27,198 nucleotides of DNA, taken from positions 281 through 27,478 of the forward strand of contig JAIPMN010007000.1 in NCBI GenBank assembly GCA_020650975.1, given 5' to 3'. The notes under the pieces are model-generated. The model saw nothing but the letters and a program-made list of their open reading frames with translations, ran no database searches and had not been told where the DNA came from. Position numbers and translations under genes: made by a program. This document shows, piece after piece, positions 1-9,242 of this stretch. The DNA is from Apostichopus californicus. Lineage: Eukaryota; Echinodermata; Holothuroidea; Aspidochirotida; Stichopodidae. Position 1 is the stretch's first letter. Every line of letters begins with the position of its first letter.

Positions 1-19
1 AACATTACAGGCAAAAACT

Positions 20-91
20 AGGGGGGGTTGATTGTGTGGGCCAACCCCCCCTCTTCAAAAAGTGGGGGGGTTAAAACCCCCCAACCCCCCC
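20..91. repeat. G7/C7 homopolymer foldback
   Basis: Two runs of seven G (21-27, 64-70) alternate with runs of C (45-51, 77-82, 85-91). The G runs are followed by TT and the C runs are preceded by AA, so GGGGGGGTT and AACCCCCCC form inverted repeats. The tract could fold as nested hairpins on one strand. No coding potential is seen. Origin is unknown; it may be an edge of a mobile element or a slippage-prone tract. Confidence 0.6.
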
Positions 92-104
92 TGTTTCTCC
101 GCCC

Positions 105-245
105 ATGCTTATATAATATACTCAGTCAATTGATGTTTTTCTCTTAAACTGCTTGCATGATTTTCTTTTTGTGGTATCATTGTACCTGTTTTTGAGAACA
201 GCGAAACGACTGCAGAGGGACTAAGGCACGTTATAACTCATAACA
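105..245 (+). repeat. Relic of LRR-gene 3' flank
   Basis: Positions 121-245 align by eye with 6873-7037, the 3' flank of the LRR gene. Shared blocks include GATTTTCTTTTTGTGGTAT and GGCACGTT(T)ATAACTCA. This copy lacks about 40 bp present at 6955-6997. It implies that another duplicated unit of the LRR locus lies, or once lay, just left of the window, though no LRR coding sequence is visible here. Confidence 0.7.
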
Positions 246-3200
246 ATTGTCTTCTTGTGCATAAACATATTATTAGCATCTTCTTTTCTTTTACTCGGTG
301 AAATTTCTGTTAAACGTTGTATATAATTAGAAGTAGAGACTAAACCTTTCGGATATAGACGTTGGATATCATGGTAACCTTAAAAAGTTATAAACTATTT
401 TAAGACAGTAGAACTCAGTATACAGCACAACACTGTACCGTTTGCATTGCACAATGCTTGCATACTCACACGGATAATCACAAGCTGAATAAACTAATTA
501 AACATTGGATTTAACCGTATAACTTGGAATTCCATCATTATTTTCTTTTTTACAATATTTAATAAAAACTATAGTCAATATATGTTGAATCATATGGTAT
601 AGATGTGGTTTTGGCACGCATTAGTTAATCATTAAGAAATCTACAATTTCATGCTCGTCTTTCGGTACCCAATGTGCCACAGTTCCGAAATGTAAAATAT
701 TGAAAAAATGATTCCTCTGTCGCAACAACTACATACTGTATGGCCTAGTAATAAATGTTCATGTTCTATATATGGTTAAGACAAGTCTCTTTACACAAAA
801 TAAGGTCACGTTAAAGGGAGAATAGAAGAAATTTTCAACGTGCAAAACGAAAACAAAAAAATGATGAGGATATACAATTAAAAAATTTTACCCGCCCCCT
901 CCCCCAAAAAAGAAACATTTTGTGATTACTTGTCGTTTTCTTCCCATAGATCTCTCGCCCCTCCCTTTTCCTTGATCTCTGACAAATCCAAGCTTATAAC
1001 TCTGATGTGCTTTACGTTCCTTTAAATTTGATAACGATCTGATTTAAAATTTACCTATATATGCATTTGTTTTTTTTTTCTTTCTATAAAATCTAGTTAA
1101 CTTCATCGATACATCGGAAGCCATTAAGCAGTTTTTAAAATGAGGCAAAGTAATTGCTCGCTCGATACTAACTCTTGTTGTTTACACTTTCGTTAACTGG
1201 TTCAATTATTCCTTAAAAATGTAAGTAAATTATAAAAAAAGTTGTCTTATGAATAATTAATATAGTTGTTTCTTGTGGCCTACCATCATTAACTTGCAAT
1301 TTCCCACTTTCTCATGTACGGATTTGGCTATTACAACTTGTGGCTTCTCATTATCACTTGCAGGCAAGCTGACAATTCTTATGTTATACTTCTAAGTGAG
1401 AAATGTTCTGTTTATGTTCTCGGTCAGCTGTTTGTTTACCTTGTGAAAGATGACCTACTCTCTGTTACAAAACCTTGAGTCTATCACAGCAAAGTTTGCC
1501 CATTCTTCTAAGTCGTCTCTAACAAATTGATTGTCTTTTTCATAAGTCATGTTCGATTCGTTTCAACGCATGGAATAGCTGCAATATGTCCCGAGCGACA
1601 CGCTTTAGTCGGGATTCCACATATACCCCCTCCACAAATTATCGTCGAAGGGGTAAAATACCTACTACACGCGGGTGTACTGTGTATCTGAAAAGAACAG
1701 ATGCTACCCATGCATGATCTTGGCCAATGCATATGATGTTTTTGATAGCGCATTAGACTCTGCTGAGTCATGCCCAGCGACGCAAATGAGTCTCCCTACA
1801 TAAATATAGGAAAATGCTAAGGCTGTTATATTTTCCTCCCCTTTCTACATACGCTTCACAGAGGCCGGTGCAATCACAGGAACGAATCGCTTAAAGCGTA
1901 ATGAAAAGTGAGGATCGACCCAGCTCATTTGACAAAGAAAAATTGGCCGATACGCCTTAACAAAGGCTAATATAGCGCATTGGCAAGACAACCAAACAAC
2001 TTGATCCATTCTTTAACACCAGTTTCTTAAACTCAAGAGTGTAACCGATCAGGTTAGCTTAAATTCTTTCACAAATTGCCAATTGGATAACATTTTTTTT
2101 ATTATAGCAAATTCACCTAAGATAGATAGATAGCTTGGGCACGAAAACCAAACAATTTGATCCACTTTCACCCTCAATACCCCTTACATCGAAACTGCCC
2201 CACTGGCATCCTCATAACCGTTATTGTAGAGGTCGTGGTTGGTTAATCTTCTTCTGAACTATGTACGTATATAGGCGTACATTTTGATATTTTTGGTATT
2301 TGACATTTGACAACCTACCAGACTTGGTATAATTGATCATTTTTAATAGCAAACAAACTGGCACATACACTAGCATGTTGCGTGGATAAACAAACTATAC
2401 AACAATTATGATTAAGAAACATACGTTGCTTAATTATTTTGCTTAATTATTTATTAGACCGTTTCTTAAACTTTAAACTTGTGTTTTATATCATGACATG
2501 ACTATTTAATTAGTATTTATATAAAACTGTATATAGGCCTATAGCAAACTATTTCAGTCTCTGTCAAGAAAGCGACTTACGTCATAGTAGTTTGTAATAG
2601 GGGTAACGTGTGATCTAGTGTCACATTTGATTCGCAGATCATGTAACAACAAATTTAAACTCTTTACTCATTGGCATATTAAACTGATTCAAAACACCTA
2701 ATAATTGATCTAGAGGAAAATGGGCTAACACCATACAGCCATGACTTTCGGGTCTGTGTTCTTTATTGGAACCCGACGACTTAACTTCCTCACATGTTTT
2801 TGAAACTGGGACTTGATTTTACTTAGTCTAAAGTCAAGTTTCTTCAATATACAAAATCTCTTTGTGGAAAATGACTATGCATTTCACCAAGATTTACATA
2901 TATTATATAAATATATGCACGAGAGGAATTTCACAACCACATTTCAACAGATTAACTTTTAGATAATGAATGCAAAATCGAATCGCCGAAAGTCAATGCA
3001 GAATAAAATACAGATAAAAAGATGATTGTGAGTTTTCTTCGTCGAATATGACTATATATTTCACCAAGAGAAGGCTTCAACGTATAACATATTTATTCCG
3101 TATCTGGTCAGTTGTTTCATTTTCGCATTTTCATACGATGTCTTTGGTCGATGGAAAGTGAATTTGAATTTGACTTTGAGGCCAACTCATGACGTTCTTT

Positions 3201-4100
3201 CGATCAAGGTGGATTGGAATCGAATATCTAAAGAAGTAAATTCGACATCCGAATATTAAGGTAATGTTTAAAATTTAACATGCATATAGTTCTATTTGTG
3301 AGTTTAAAGTATGTATCGCTATGTAAGTACTAACATAGGCCCATCAAGTGTTTCTGAGCTGCATTTACAACGATATTATTGAGACTATCTGTCTATCCAC
3401 CAACGTCTAACTGTACGTTGATTGTACAAACTGTCATCAATTCGATTTGCCAGGTTTTCAAGTACACTTGTTAATATTGCTTTTCTTTTGTGGTTCTTCA
3501 TCATGAATGCTTGGATGCAACGTTCTTTTGATAATAGTATTATTGTTGTTATTACTCAATGTACAGCCTGGTGATTGTATGGCTACCTTTAAGTTAGTGT
3601 GTTAATTGAAGAGGGATTACAATAAAGAAAGAAAAAATCTAATTAAGATAATTACATGCTGGTCATAGTGGCCTCATCGACGAGGAATGAAAACGGCTAT
3701 TAGCAAACGAAGCTGTCTACGGTCTTCGTTTTCAATAGACACCGTCGACGAGCCAAATCCGGCCCATGAAAACTATAATCGGTCTTTCGGGGGAGCGGGC
3801 CCCCAAAGGCCTCGGGCTTGAGTATCTTACCGGCCTTCTATTTACATTATTACATCACACTATGTACTAAACCGTTGAGTAGGAAAGAGCCGTGTTTCTT
3901 GACTCTCAATTAGAGTTCAGTGCATCGCAGAAAATAAAAACTTAGAAGTTGTCAAGTAATACTTAACTGTGATAAACGTACACTAATATGTCATGCAAAA
4001 GTTGAGACAGTGCGGCATCTTAAAGAAGAACGATACTTATATTAACACTGAAGAGACAACATGCATGAAGACCATTATTTATTCACAAAAAATTTAATAT
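246..4100. other. No gene recognised; AT-rich intergenic DNA
   Basis: No reading frame here resembles a known protein and none has convincing splice context. Items seen: C-rich patches near 890-905 and 950-970; a short phrase (ACCAAACAA.TTGATCCA) repeated near 1990 and 2145; a second phrase (ATGACTAT..ATTTCACCAAGA) repeated near 2870 and 3047; and a GC-rich patch at 3660-3830. These look like old diverged repeats. The short open frames, such as the one at 1547-1771 on the - strand, have no recognisable composition or motif. Confidence 0.6.
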
Positions 4101-4109
4101 CACCAACAA

Positions 4110-4490
4110 ATATCCACTCCGAAAAATATCTACTTCCAACTTTTAAAACAACTCAACAGCGCAATATTTTTTTTTATAGTTGGGGAACAATAACTCATTG
4201 TTTCACAATTCTTCACACAACAAATGGTGTACTGCTTTTATATTTGTTGAAAGACAATAGCTTATTGTCTCCCAACACAACGTAAAAACAGCATACTATT
4301 CTTATAGTTGAAAAACAATAAATTATTGCCTCCTAACTTTAACACATAGCTTGCTGTTATTTTTCATATTATTTTGTTGTAGAAAGGCATGATAGATCAT
4401 TGTCACATAACTTTTAACACGACCCAACATCGTTGTATTTTTACAGTTGTAGACCAATAACCCTTTACTCCAAATGTTAACACAATGCAA
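4110..4490. repeat. Degenerate tandem repeat, ~61-70 bp unit, about 5 copies
   Basis: The word GTTG followed by an A-rich stretch and an interrupted palindrome recurs at about 4179, 4246, 4307, 4376 and 4446, giving spacings of 67, 61, 69 and 70. Each unit then carries an AACA-type element. The clearest palindromes are GACAATA-GCT-TATTGTC (4253-4269) and CAATAA-A-TTATTG (about 4314-4326). The copies are strongly diverged outside the dyad. Two overlapping short open frames cross the array, but neither looks like a gene. Confidence 0.65.
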
Positions 4491-5143
4491 CATCTGATAA
4501 TATTCATTGTTAGCTTGATCGCCAAACAGGAAAAATAAACAAAAATCCCGGCAGGGCCATTGCAGTTCATTCGTAATTCGTCCTTTCGGCGAGAATTTGT
4601 ATATAGGAAGGAATTGTACATGGGCATATCAGCCTGCAGTTTACATTTCATCGTATTTCCGCCACTATAATATAACTCATACAAGCATGATAGCCATGAA
4701 ATCAACATATTCAAGCCGCCAATAGAGTTGTTAGTTAAATTGAGGAGTGCCATCTTATGTGCTAAAAGTGCTAAGCATCTATCGCAATGTTTTAACACAT
4801 TTCATGGTTCCGAAGAAGCCGGTTTATCTAACTTACGACTGAAGATAATAAACTTTGGATGCGCTACTATATACGTATTTGAAAAGCAAGTGAGCAAATG
4901 TAATATTCACATTTGTCATTGTGATGCTCCATTGTATGCTTGAAAAAAATTAAACTTTCACCTAAAAAGAACCTTTATGTTAAGCCTTATCATAACACCA
5001 GTAACTTCTCGATTTTTTATAAATCGGCCTAATAAAAGATGACAACGTTCATGTAGTAAACAGCAAAATACAGAGAAAGTACTACCAAACTTGAGATTTT
5101 CAAGAAATGTCAGTGTGTTTTCCCTTCTTTCTGAAATATCATA
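4491..5143. other. No gene recognised upstream of the LRR gene
   Basis: Short overlapping open frames on both strands (for example 4728-4943 +, 4403-4798 -) have no recognisable domains. The LRR gene's promoter and any 5' non-coding exon must lie here or further left, but no TATA box or initiator could be assigned with confidence. Confidence 0.4.
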
Positions 5144-5198
5144 AATGAATGAATGAATGGATGGATTAATAGTTGGATGGATGGATGGATGGATGGAT
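5144..5198. repeat. (GAAT)n/(GGAT)n microsatellite
   Basis: Runs of AATG/ATGG tetranucleotides (AATGAATGAATG, then GGATGGATGGAT) occupy about 55 bp. They sit just upstream of the LRR coding exon and stay open in its reading frame. Translating them would add an odd N-terminus, so the repeat is treated as intronic or 5' UTR sequence. Confidence 0.85.
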
Positions 5199-5242
5199 AT
5201 ATATCAATAGTAACTAAAGTAAGTTTTATCATTTTCAGTCTT

Positions 5243-5257
5243 TCAGATCAACCCATC
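5243..5257 (+). other. Candidate 3' splice site before the LRR coding exon
   Basis: The sequence TTTTATCATTTTCAG at about 5224-5238, followed closely by CTTTCAG, gives two good acceptor sites within 20 bp upstream of the ATG at 5258. This suggests a 5' UTR intron whose first exon is not identifiable here. Confidence 0.4.
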
Positions 5258-6691
5258 ATGGCTCGTTGTCTGTTCCAAACACGAGGGGCGATGACGCTAC
5301 TTTTTGTCACTGTGTTCTGCTATATGGTGCTTGTTCACAACTGCCGGTTTATTCCACGAGATTGTCCAGAACAGTGCGAGTGTTCAAGTTGTTGGCCAAT
5401 ACTGCACTGTGACGGTCGAAACGTGACTCATCTAAACTTCAGTCAATCGCTTACTTGGGTGAGAATATTCAGTGTATCGTATACCTCCATACCCGACCTA
5501 CAGATGGGAACTCTCACTTTGCCTACCGTTGCCGATGTGGGCAGCTTAGAGATGATTGCTAATGGCATTACCACTTTAACGGAAGAACTCTTCGCAATGA
5601 ATTACTCACGGCTCCAGTCAATTTCACTACAGCAAAACAAACTCTCCACTGTCCCAACTCGTATGATGAGATTAGCACCTAATCTTGGAAACATTGACTT
5701 AAGCGGCAACATGATCACAGTTATCCATTCGTACGTCTTTACGTTTAACAATGATTTGAATGTCATTCTGTTGGCTGAAAATGGTCTTCAACTTATAGAA
5801 GAGATGGCCTTCACAGGAGTAACCGAATTGCGTACATTGAACCTATCCTACAACAGCATTATGGGCACAAATTTGGGAAACTGGGAGGAATTTCATACAA
5901 GTATAGAAACAATTTCGCTCTCAGGAAACGGGTTGCGGCAGATGCCTACGCTAAACCCGAACTATAAATTTACTTGCAAATATTTAAGTTTGGAACATAA
6001 TCATTTTGAAGCTTTAGACAAGTTTGCTTTGGCGGCGTTCGAAAACTTGACCCTCTTAAATGTTGAAAACAATTCCCTATCCACAGTTGACGGTGATCTT
6101 TTCGGGGAAGGAAATCATGATCTTGTAATGCTCTACCTGTCCCGAAATCATCTCACGAGTGTCCCAGTTTCTTTGTTGGCACGACTGCCGAAACTTTTAA
6201 ACTTATCTCTCTCTTTCAATCGCATTGCTACTCTGCCTAGCAAAGCGTTTGTCAAGAATAAAATGCTCAGATGGATTCAACTTGACCATAATATCATCAC
6301 TATTGTTCACGCCATGTCGTTGAATGGTCTGGACAACATTCTACATTTTAATATCCAACAGAACCTCCTCACTGGTCTCCCTGAGACATTCTTGGAAGGA
6401 AGGTACGAGTTTGACCTCATTTTGAAGGACAACATGTGGTCATGTGATTGTGCCATGAAGTCTTTACAAGAATGGTTCTTGAAGAATGCGATCGAGAATG
6501 ACGTACAGTGTCAAACTCCAGCGGAATATCAGGGAAGAAATGTGACAGATGTGAACTTTGAAGAAATTTGCGAGAAAGAGGAAGAATCCTCAGCTACAGA
6601 GGAAATCCCCACAAATCCCATGTTACGAATTAACATTCCATACTTCTTGATAGGAGGAGGTGTGGTTGTCTTGCTTATACCATGGAGGTAA
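5258..6691 (+). CDS. Leucine-rich-repeat surface protein (LRRNT-LRRs-LRRCT), C-terminally truncated
   Basis: The predicted 477-residue protein reads signal peptide (hydrophobic core about residues 12-26), LRRNT cysteine cluster (C36, C40, C42, C51), about twelve 23-25-residue LRRs with LxxLxLxxN cores (about 75-390), then LRRCT with C396, C398, C418 and C438, an acidic stalk, and a short hydrophobic end (about 461-474) closing in PWR. LRRs of this type bind ligands outside the cell. No TIR or other signalling domain is visible. The ATG at 5258 is preferred over the longer open frame from 5153 because it gives a signal peptide directly, and the upstream part is microsatellite with acceptor-like sequence. 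The whole ectodomain is in one exon, as in many invertebrate LRR receptor families. The stop lies inside an inserted hairpin, and the original frame continues beyond it. The family is clear; the ligand and exact orthology are not. Confidence 0.85.
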   Translation: MARCLFQTRGAMTLLFVTVFCYMVLVHNCRFIPRDCPEQCECSSCWPILHCDGRNVTHLNFSQSLTWVRIFSVSYTSIPDLQMGTLTLPTVADVGSLEMIANGITTLTEELFAMNYSRLQSISLQQNKLSTVPTRMMRLAPNLGNIDLSGNMITVIHSYVFTFNNDLNVILLAENGLQLIEEMAFTGVTELRTLNLSYNSIMGTNLGNWEEFHTSIETISLSGNGLRQMPTLNPNYKFTCKYLSLEHNHFEALDKFALAAFENLTLLNVENNSLSTVDGDLFGEGNHDLVMLYLSRNHLTSVPVSLLARLPKLLNLSLSFNRIATLPSKAFVKNKMLRWIQLDHNIITIVHAMSLNGLDNILHFNIQQNLLTGLPETFLEGRYEFDLILKDNMWSCDCAMKSLQEWFLKNAIENDVQCQTPAEYQGRNVTDVNFEEICEKEEESSATEEIPTNPMLRINIPYFLIGGGVVVLLIPWR

Positions 6692-6713
6692 AAACAGACC
6701 TCCATGCTTATAC
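6673..6713. mobile_element. 25-bp hairpin insertion flanked by 8-bp direct repeats
   Basis: GCTTATAC occurs at 6673-6680 and again at 6706-6713. Between them are 25 bp whose ends are inverted: CATGGAGGT (6681-6689) pairs with ACCTCCATG (6698-6706) around an 8-nt loop. The net gain is 33 bp, a multiple of three, and it supplies the TAA at 6689-6691 that ends the LRR frame. It may be a tiny DNA-transposon-like insertion with 8-bp target duplication, or a replication template-switch product. Confidence 0.6.
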
Positions 6714-6847
6714 TGATTGTAGCTGCCGTTAGTTTTCGTCGCAAGTTGCGGACACAAACTGCCCGGAACACACCACTCTGTAAGAAAGAATTCAACGTTG
6801 AAAATGTCTCCACTATAAACAGTAGCACTTTTCAAAATGAAATTTGA
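6692..6847 (+). pseudogene. In-frame remnant of the LRR protein's membrane and cytoplasmic tail
   Basis: Downstream of the TAA the same frame stays open to a TGA at 6845-6847. It encodes the rest of a hydrophobic segment (LILIVAAV) followed by a basic juxtamembrane motif (SFRRKLRTQ) and a short Ser/Asn-rich tail. Without the 33-bp insertion, this would join the upstream hydrophobic run as a normal single-pass membrane segment plus a tail of about 40 residues. It is now translated only by readthrough, if at all. Confidence 0.6.
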
Positions 6848-6872
6848 AGAAAAGTGTCCCCTATGTATTATT

Positions 6873-7087
6873 CTCAGTAAATTGATGTGTTTCTCTTAAA
6901 ATGCGAACATGATTTTCTTTTTGTGGTATAACCGTACCTGTTTTTGTCTTGCTTACAATAACCTGTATATACAGTGGTCAATAAACCAGAAAAGGGAAAC
7001 GACTGCAAAGGAACTAAGGCACGTTTATAACTCAAGAAATGGGATGTTTCGAACAGGTATAGGCACAGGCGTATAACCCATGGGCAT
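6873..7087 (+). repeat. LRR-gene 3' flank, duplicated unit
   Basis: The segment about 6950-7080 recurs at about 9110-9240 with few differences (shared blocks such as CCTGTATATACAGTGGTCAA and GGGAA.CGACTGCAAAGGAA). The segment 6873-7037 recurs at 121-245. It contains AATAAA at 6980-6985, a possible polyadenylation signal for the LRR transcript. Its right end joins an LRRCT cassette at 7088. Confidence 0.75.
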
Positions 7088-7279
7088 AACCTCCTCACAG
7101 GTCTCCCTGGAATAATCTTGAAAGGAAGGTACGAATTTGATTTCATTTTGAAGGACAACATGTGGTCATGTGACTGTGCCATGAAGTCTTTGCAAGAATG
7201 GTTCCTGAAGAACGAGATTGAGAATGACGTACAACCCATGGGCATAACTTCCTCACAAGTCTCCCTGAAATATTCTTGA
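7088..7279 (+). pseudogene. Orphan LRRCT cassette 1, truncated
   Basis: This is a copy of the last-LRR/LRRCT part of the upstream gene. It reads GLPGIILKGRYEFDF, then NMWSCDCAMKSLQEWF, ending at NDVQ where it breaks into flank sequence. The two first LRRCT cysteines are kept; the last two, the stalk and the membrane segment are missing. The frame runs on to a TGA at 7277-7279. It has no LRR array or signal peptide of its own, so alone it cannot make a receptor. It begins at the same point as the other two cassettes, next to an ACAG|GT acceptor-like site (7097-7102). Confidence 0.75.
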
Positions 7280-7797
7280 AAGGAAGGTACGAACTTGACC
7301 TCATTTTGAAGAACAACATGTGGTCATGTGATTATGCCATGAAGTCTTTACAAGAATGGTTCCTGAGGAACGAAACTGAGAATGACGTACAGTGTCAAGA
7401 TTCCCCGGCACATAAGGGACAAAATATAAAAGTTGTGAACTTTAAAAAAAATCTCAAGGAAGAATCGTCTACTACACAAGAAGACCAATTGTTCGATCAA
7501 CCGAAAATATTGTTTGGCTTTAAATTACCTTGCGAATTGATGGGAGGTGTAGGAATAGTCCTAGCTGTATTGCTTATTGTAATTTTAGCATTGCTTGTCT
7601 TCGAAATTCGAACTTTCAAGTTGTTCGAGACAAGCCTCTTTGTAAATAAAACTTTTATTCTTCTTGCTTACCGTGATTGTAGTATATCTATATTTTCGTT
7701 GAAATTGAACTTTCATGTTGTTCGAGACAAGCCTCTTTGTAAATACAATTTACATATTATTCTTGCTAATAACGACCGACGCAGCCGTCTTTATTAA
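7246..7797 (+). pseudogene. Orphan LRRCT-transmembrane cassette 2
   Basis: This second copy lies 158 bp after the first and overlaps its out-of-frame end. It is open from the last-LRR remnant through the LRRCT, an acidic stalk (KEESSTTQEDQLFDQ) and a strong membrane segment (GGVGIVLAVLLIVILALLVF) to a TAA at 7795-7797. Compared with the intact gene, the second LRRCT cysteine is Tyr (SCDYAMK) and the fourth is lost (EEIC position reads KKNL), so both disulfides would be broken. The tail beyond about residue 110 comes from a 97-bp tandem duplication. It may be a decayed gene end or an alternative 3' exon; decay is favoured. Confidence 0.7.
7599..7795 (+). repeat. 97-bp tandem duplication in cassette 2 tail
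   Basis: The phrase AACTTTCA.GTTGTTCGAG and following bases through GCCTCTTTGTAAATA occurs at 7611 and again at 7708. The flanking bases also match imperfectly (TTATTCTTCTTGCTTA against ATTATTCTTGCTAATA). 97 is not a multiple of three, so the two copies are read in different frames. Confidence 0.75.
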
Positions 7798-9095
7798 ACA
7801 GGCCTTTGCATGAAACAATTTCTTAGAAATGAGCTATACTATGTTTTGGTGAGGACAGAATTTAACAAAGAATAGCCCACGAGCAAATTCGCAACAGCGT
7901 AGACAATTGAAACAAAGCGAAACGAAATACGATAAAATTAAGGTATGGCATAGAATAGCTTAGCATAGCATTGCAAAGCAAAGCATAGTATAGCAAATAT
8001 TGTATGCGTAAGGGAGAAACAGAGATTTTTTGCATTATCTTTTAAATTTATAATTCTTTCGTTAAATGGGTGTAGGAACACGTCGAATTAAGCTCCAAAT
8101 TTTGAGACCAAATTGCGTTTCAATTTTGAGACAAAGTTGACATCGATTTGAGAATGATATTTTATTTTCATTGGGGGAACGCCCCTGATTAGCATGGTAG
8201 CCATTTTGCCGACAATGAAGAAACTGTGAAAGTAGTACGTATATGTGGAAAGCTAAAGATATCTCCTTGAGATAAAATGAATGTCGGAACTTTGCAATAA
8301 ACGGACGATTCCCTGTTGTTGTGACAAGATTCTAAAACGTCCCGCTTGATTTTAATATTATGGGAGGGAAATTGTGGTAATTGTTCGTGTAATAGAGAAA
8401 ATGCCCTTTTACATCTTTATATTACAGCTTAAGTAGTGTGAAAGCTTTTAGTGCATATTTATGACATGATTATTACACCTCTCAATAATAATAATAATTC
8501 CTGTTTAATATGGCTATTACTGTTGTTGGTAGAATTTTATGCATACGGCCCACTCGAAAGGATCATCTTGATCGATTGATTATATATTTTATAACATATA
8601 AAAACAGCATATGTACCTTGCATTTATAGACGGCCTTGCGTTTTAAGGCAGAATGATAAAATGTCGGGGATATATAATGTCTCTTACCTTATATAATATC
8701 TCTTACCTTATATAAGATCTCTTACCGGGGATATATAATATCTCTTTCGAGATCCGGCTTTAGGAATCACATATGATTTCGAGTTAGTTAGCATCATGTT
8801 TGATCTCTAGAGTAGGGCAAATATGTCACCAAAACAGAACTAGTACGGAATTGTTCGATACAGGTGACTAACGCCTACAGTGAAATAACGACCTTCCTTA
8901 CCGGTTGCGAACCTCCTGGACATACAAAAAAAAATGATTATGGGACTACTTTAGTTGCAACATAACTTTCTAATATCAAATTTCAGCAATTAAAATTGTA
9001 GCAAATTGATGATGAGCTCGCTGAAAAAATGTGAGTAATACAACATTTATTGTGAGTTATGTATAATACCTATGCAGATCTGAACAAAGGGCTCC
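7798..9095. other. No gene recognised between LRR cassettes
   Basis: The stretch is AT-rich with no coding frame resembling a protein. It has an AGCAT-rich low-complexity patch at about 7944-7997 and a short tandem repeat near 8666-8752, listed separately. It separates LRR cassettes 2 and 3 and shows no LRR-derived sequence until 9096. Confidence 0.5.
8666..8752. repeat. Short tandem repeat, ~20-bp unit
   Basis: About four units of the type ATATAATATCTCTTACC follow one another with small changes (ATGTCTC, ATATCTC, AGATCTC, ATATCTC). The first and last units are each preceded by GGGGATAT. Confidence 0.75.
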
Positions 9096-9242
9096 GTGCC
9101 ATGAAGTCTTTACAATAATAACCTGTATATACAGTGGTCAATAAACGAGAAAAGGGAATCGACTGCAAAGGAACTAAGGCATGTTATAACTCAAGAAATG
9201 TGATGTTTCGAACAGGTATAGCCACAGGCCTATAACCCATGG
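9096..9242 (+). repeat. Chimeric junction: LRRCT snippet fused to duplicated 3' flank
   Basis: GTGCCATGAAGTCTTTACAA (about 9096-9115) is the LRRCT coding phrase for CAMKSLQ. It switches within TTACAA to the 3'-flank sequence also seen at 6953-7080. The remaining 125 bp match that flank closely and include AATAAA at 9140-9145. This records a recombination joint between two members of the locus. Confidence 0.75.

Noticed and set aside
4403-4943. Overlapping open frames on both strands (131 and 71 codons)
   Set aside because: They overlap a degenerate tandem repeat and each other, and their composition does not look coding.
5153-5257. N-terminal extension of the LRR frame (start at 5153)
   Set aside because: It is encoded by GAAT/GGAT microsatellite and acceptor-like sequence. 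Starting at 5258 gives a standard signal peptide and LRRNT.
6688-6697. GTAAAAACAG inside the hairpin insertion as a 10-nt intron that would remove the stop
   Set aside because: It is far below any spliceosomal intron length, and removing 10 nt would shift the frame. The direct-repeat plus inverted-repeat structure explains the segment better.
6529-7245. Three - strand open frames over the LRR gene end and its flank
   Set aside because: They are antisense to LRRCT coding sequence and its duplicate and match no protein family.
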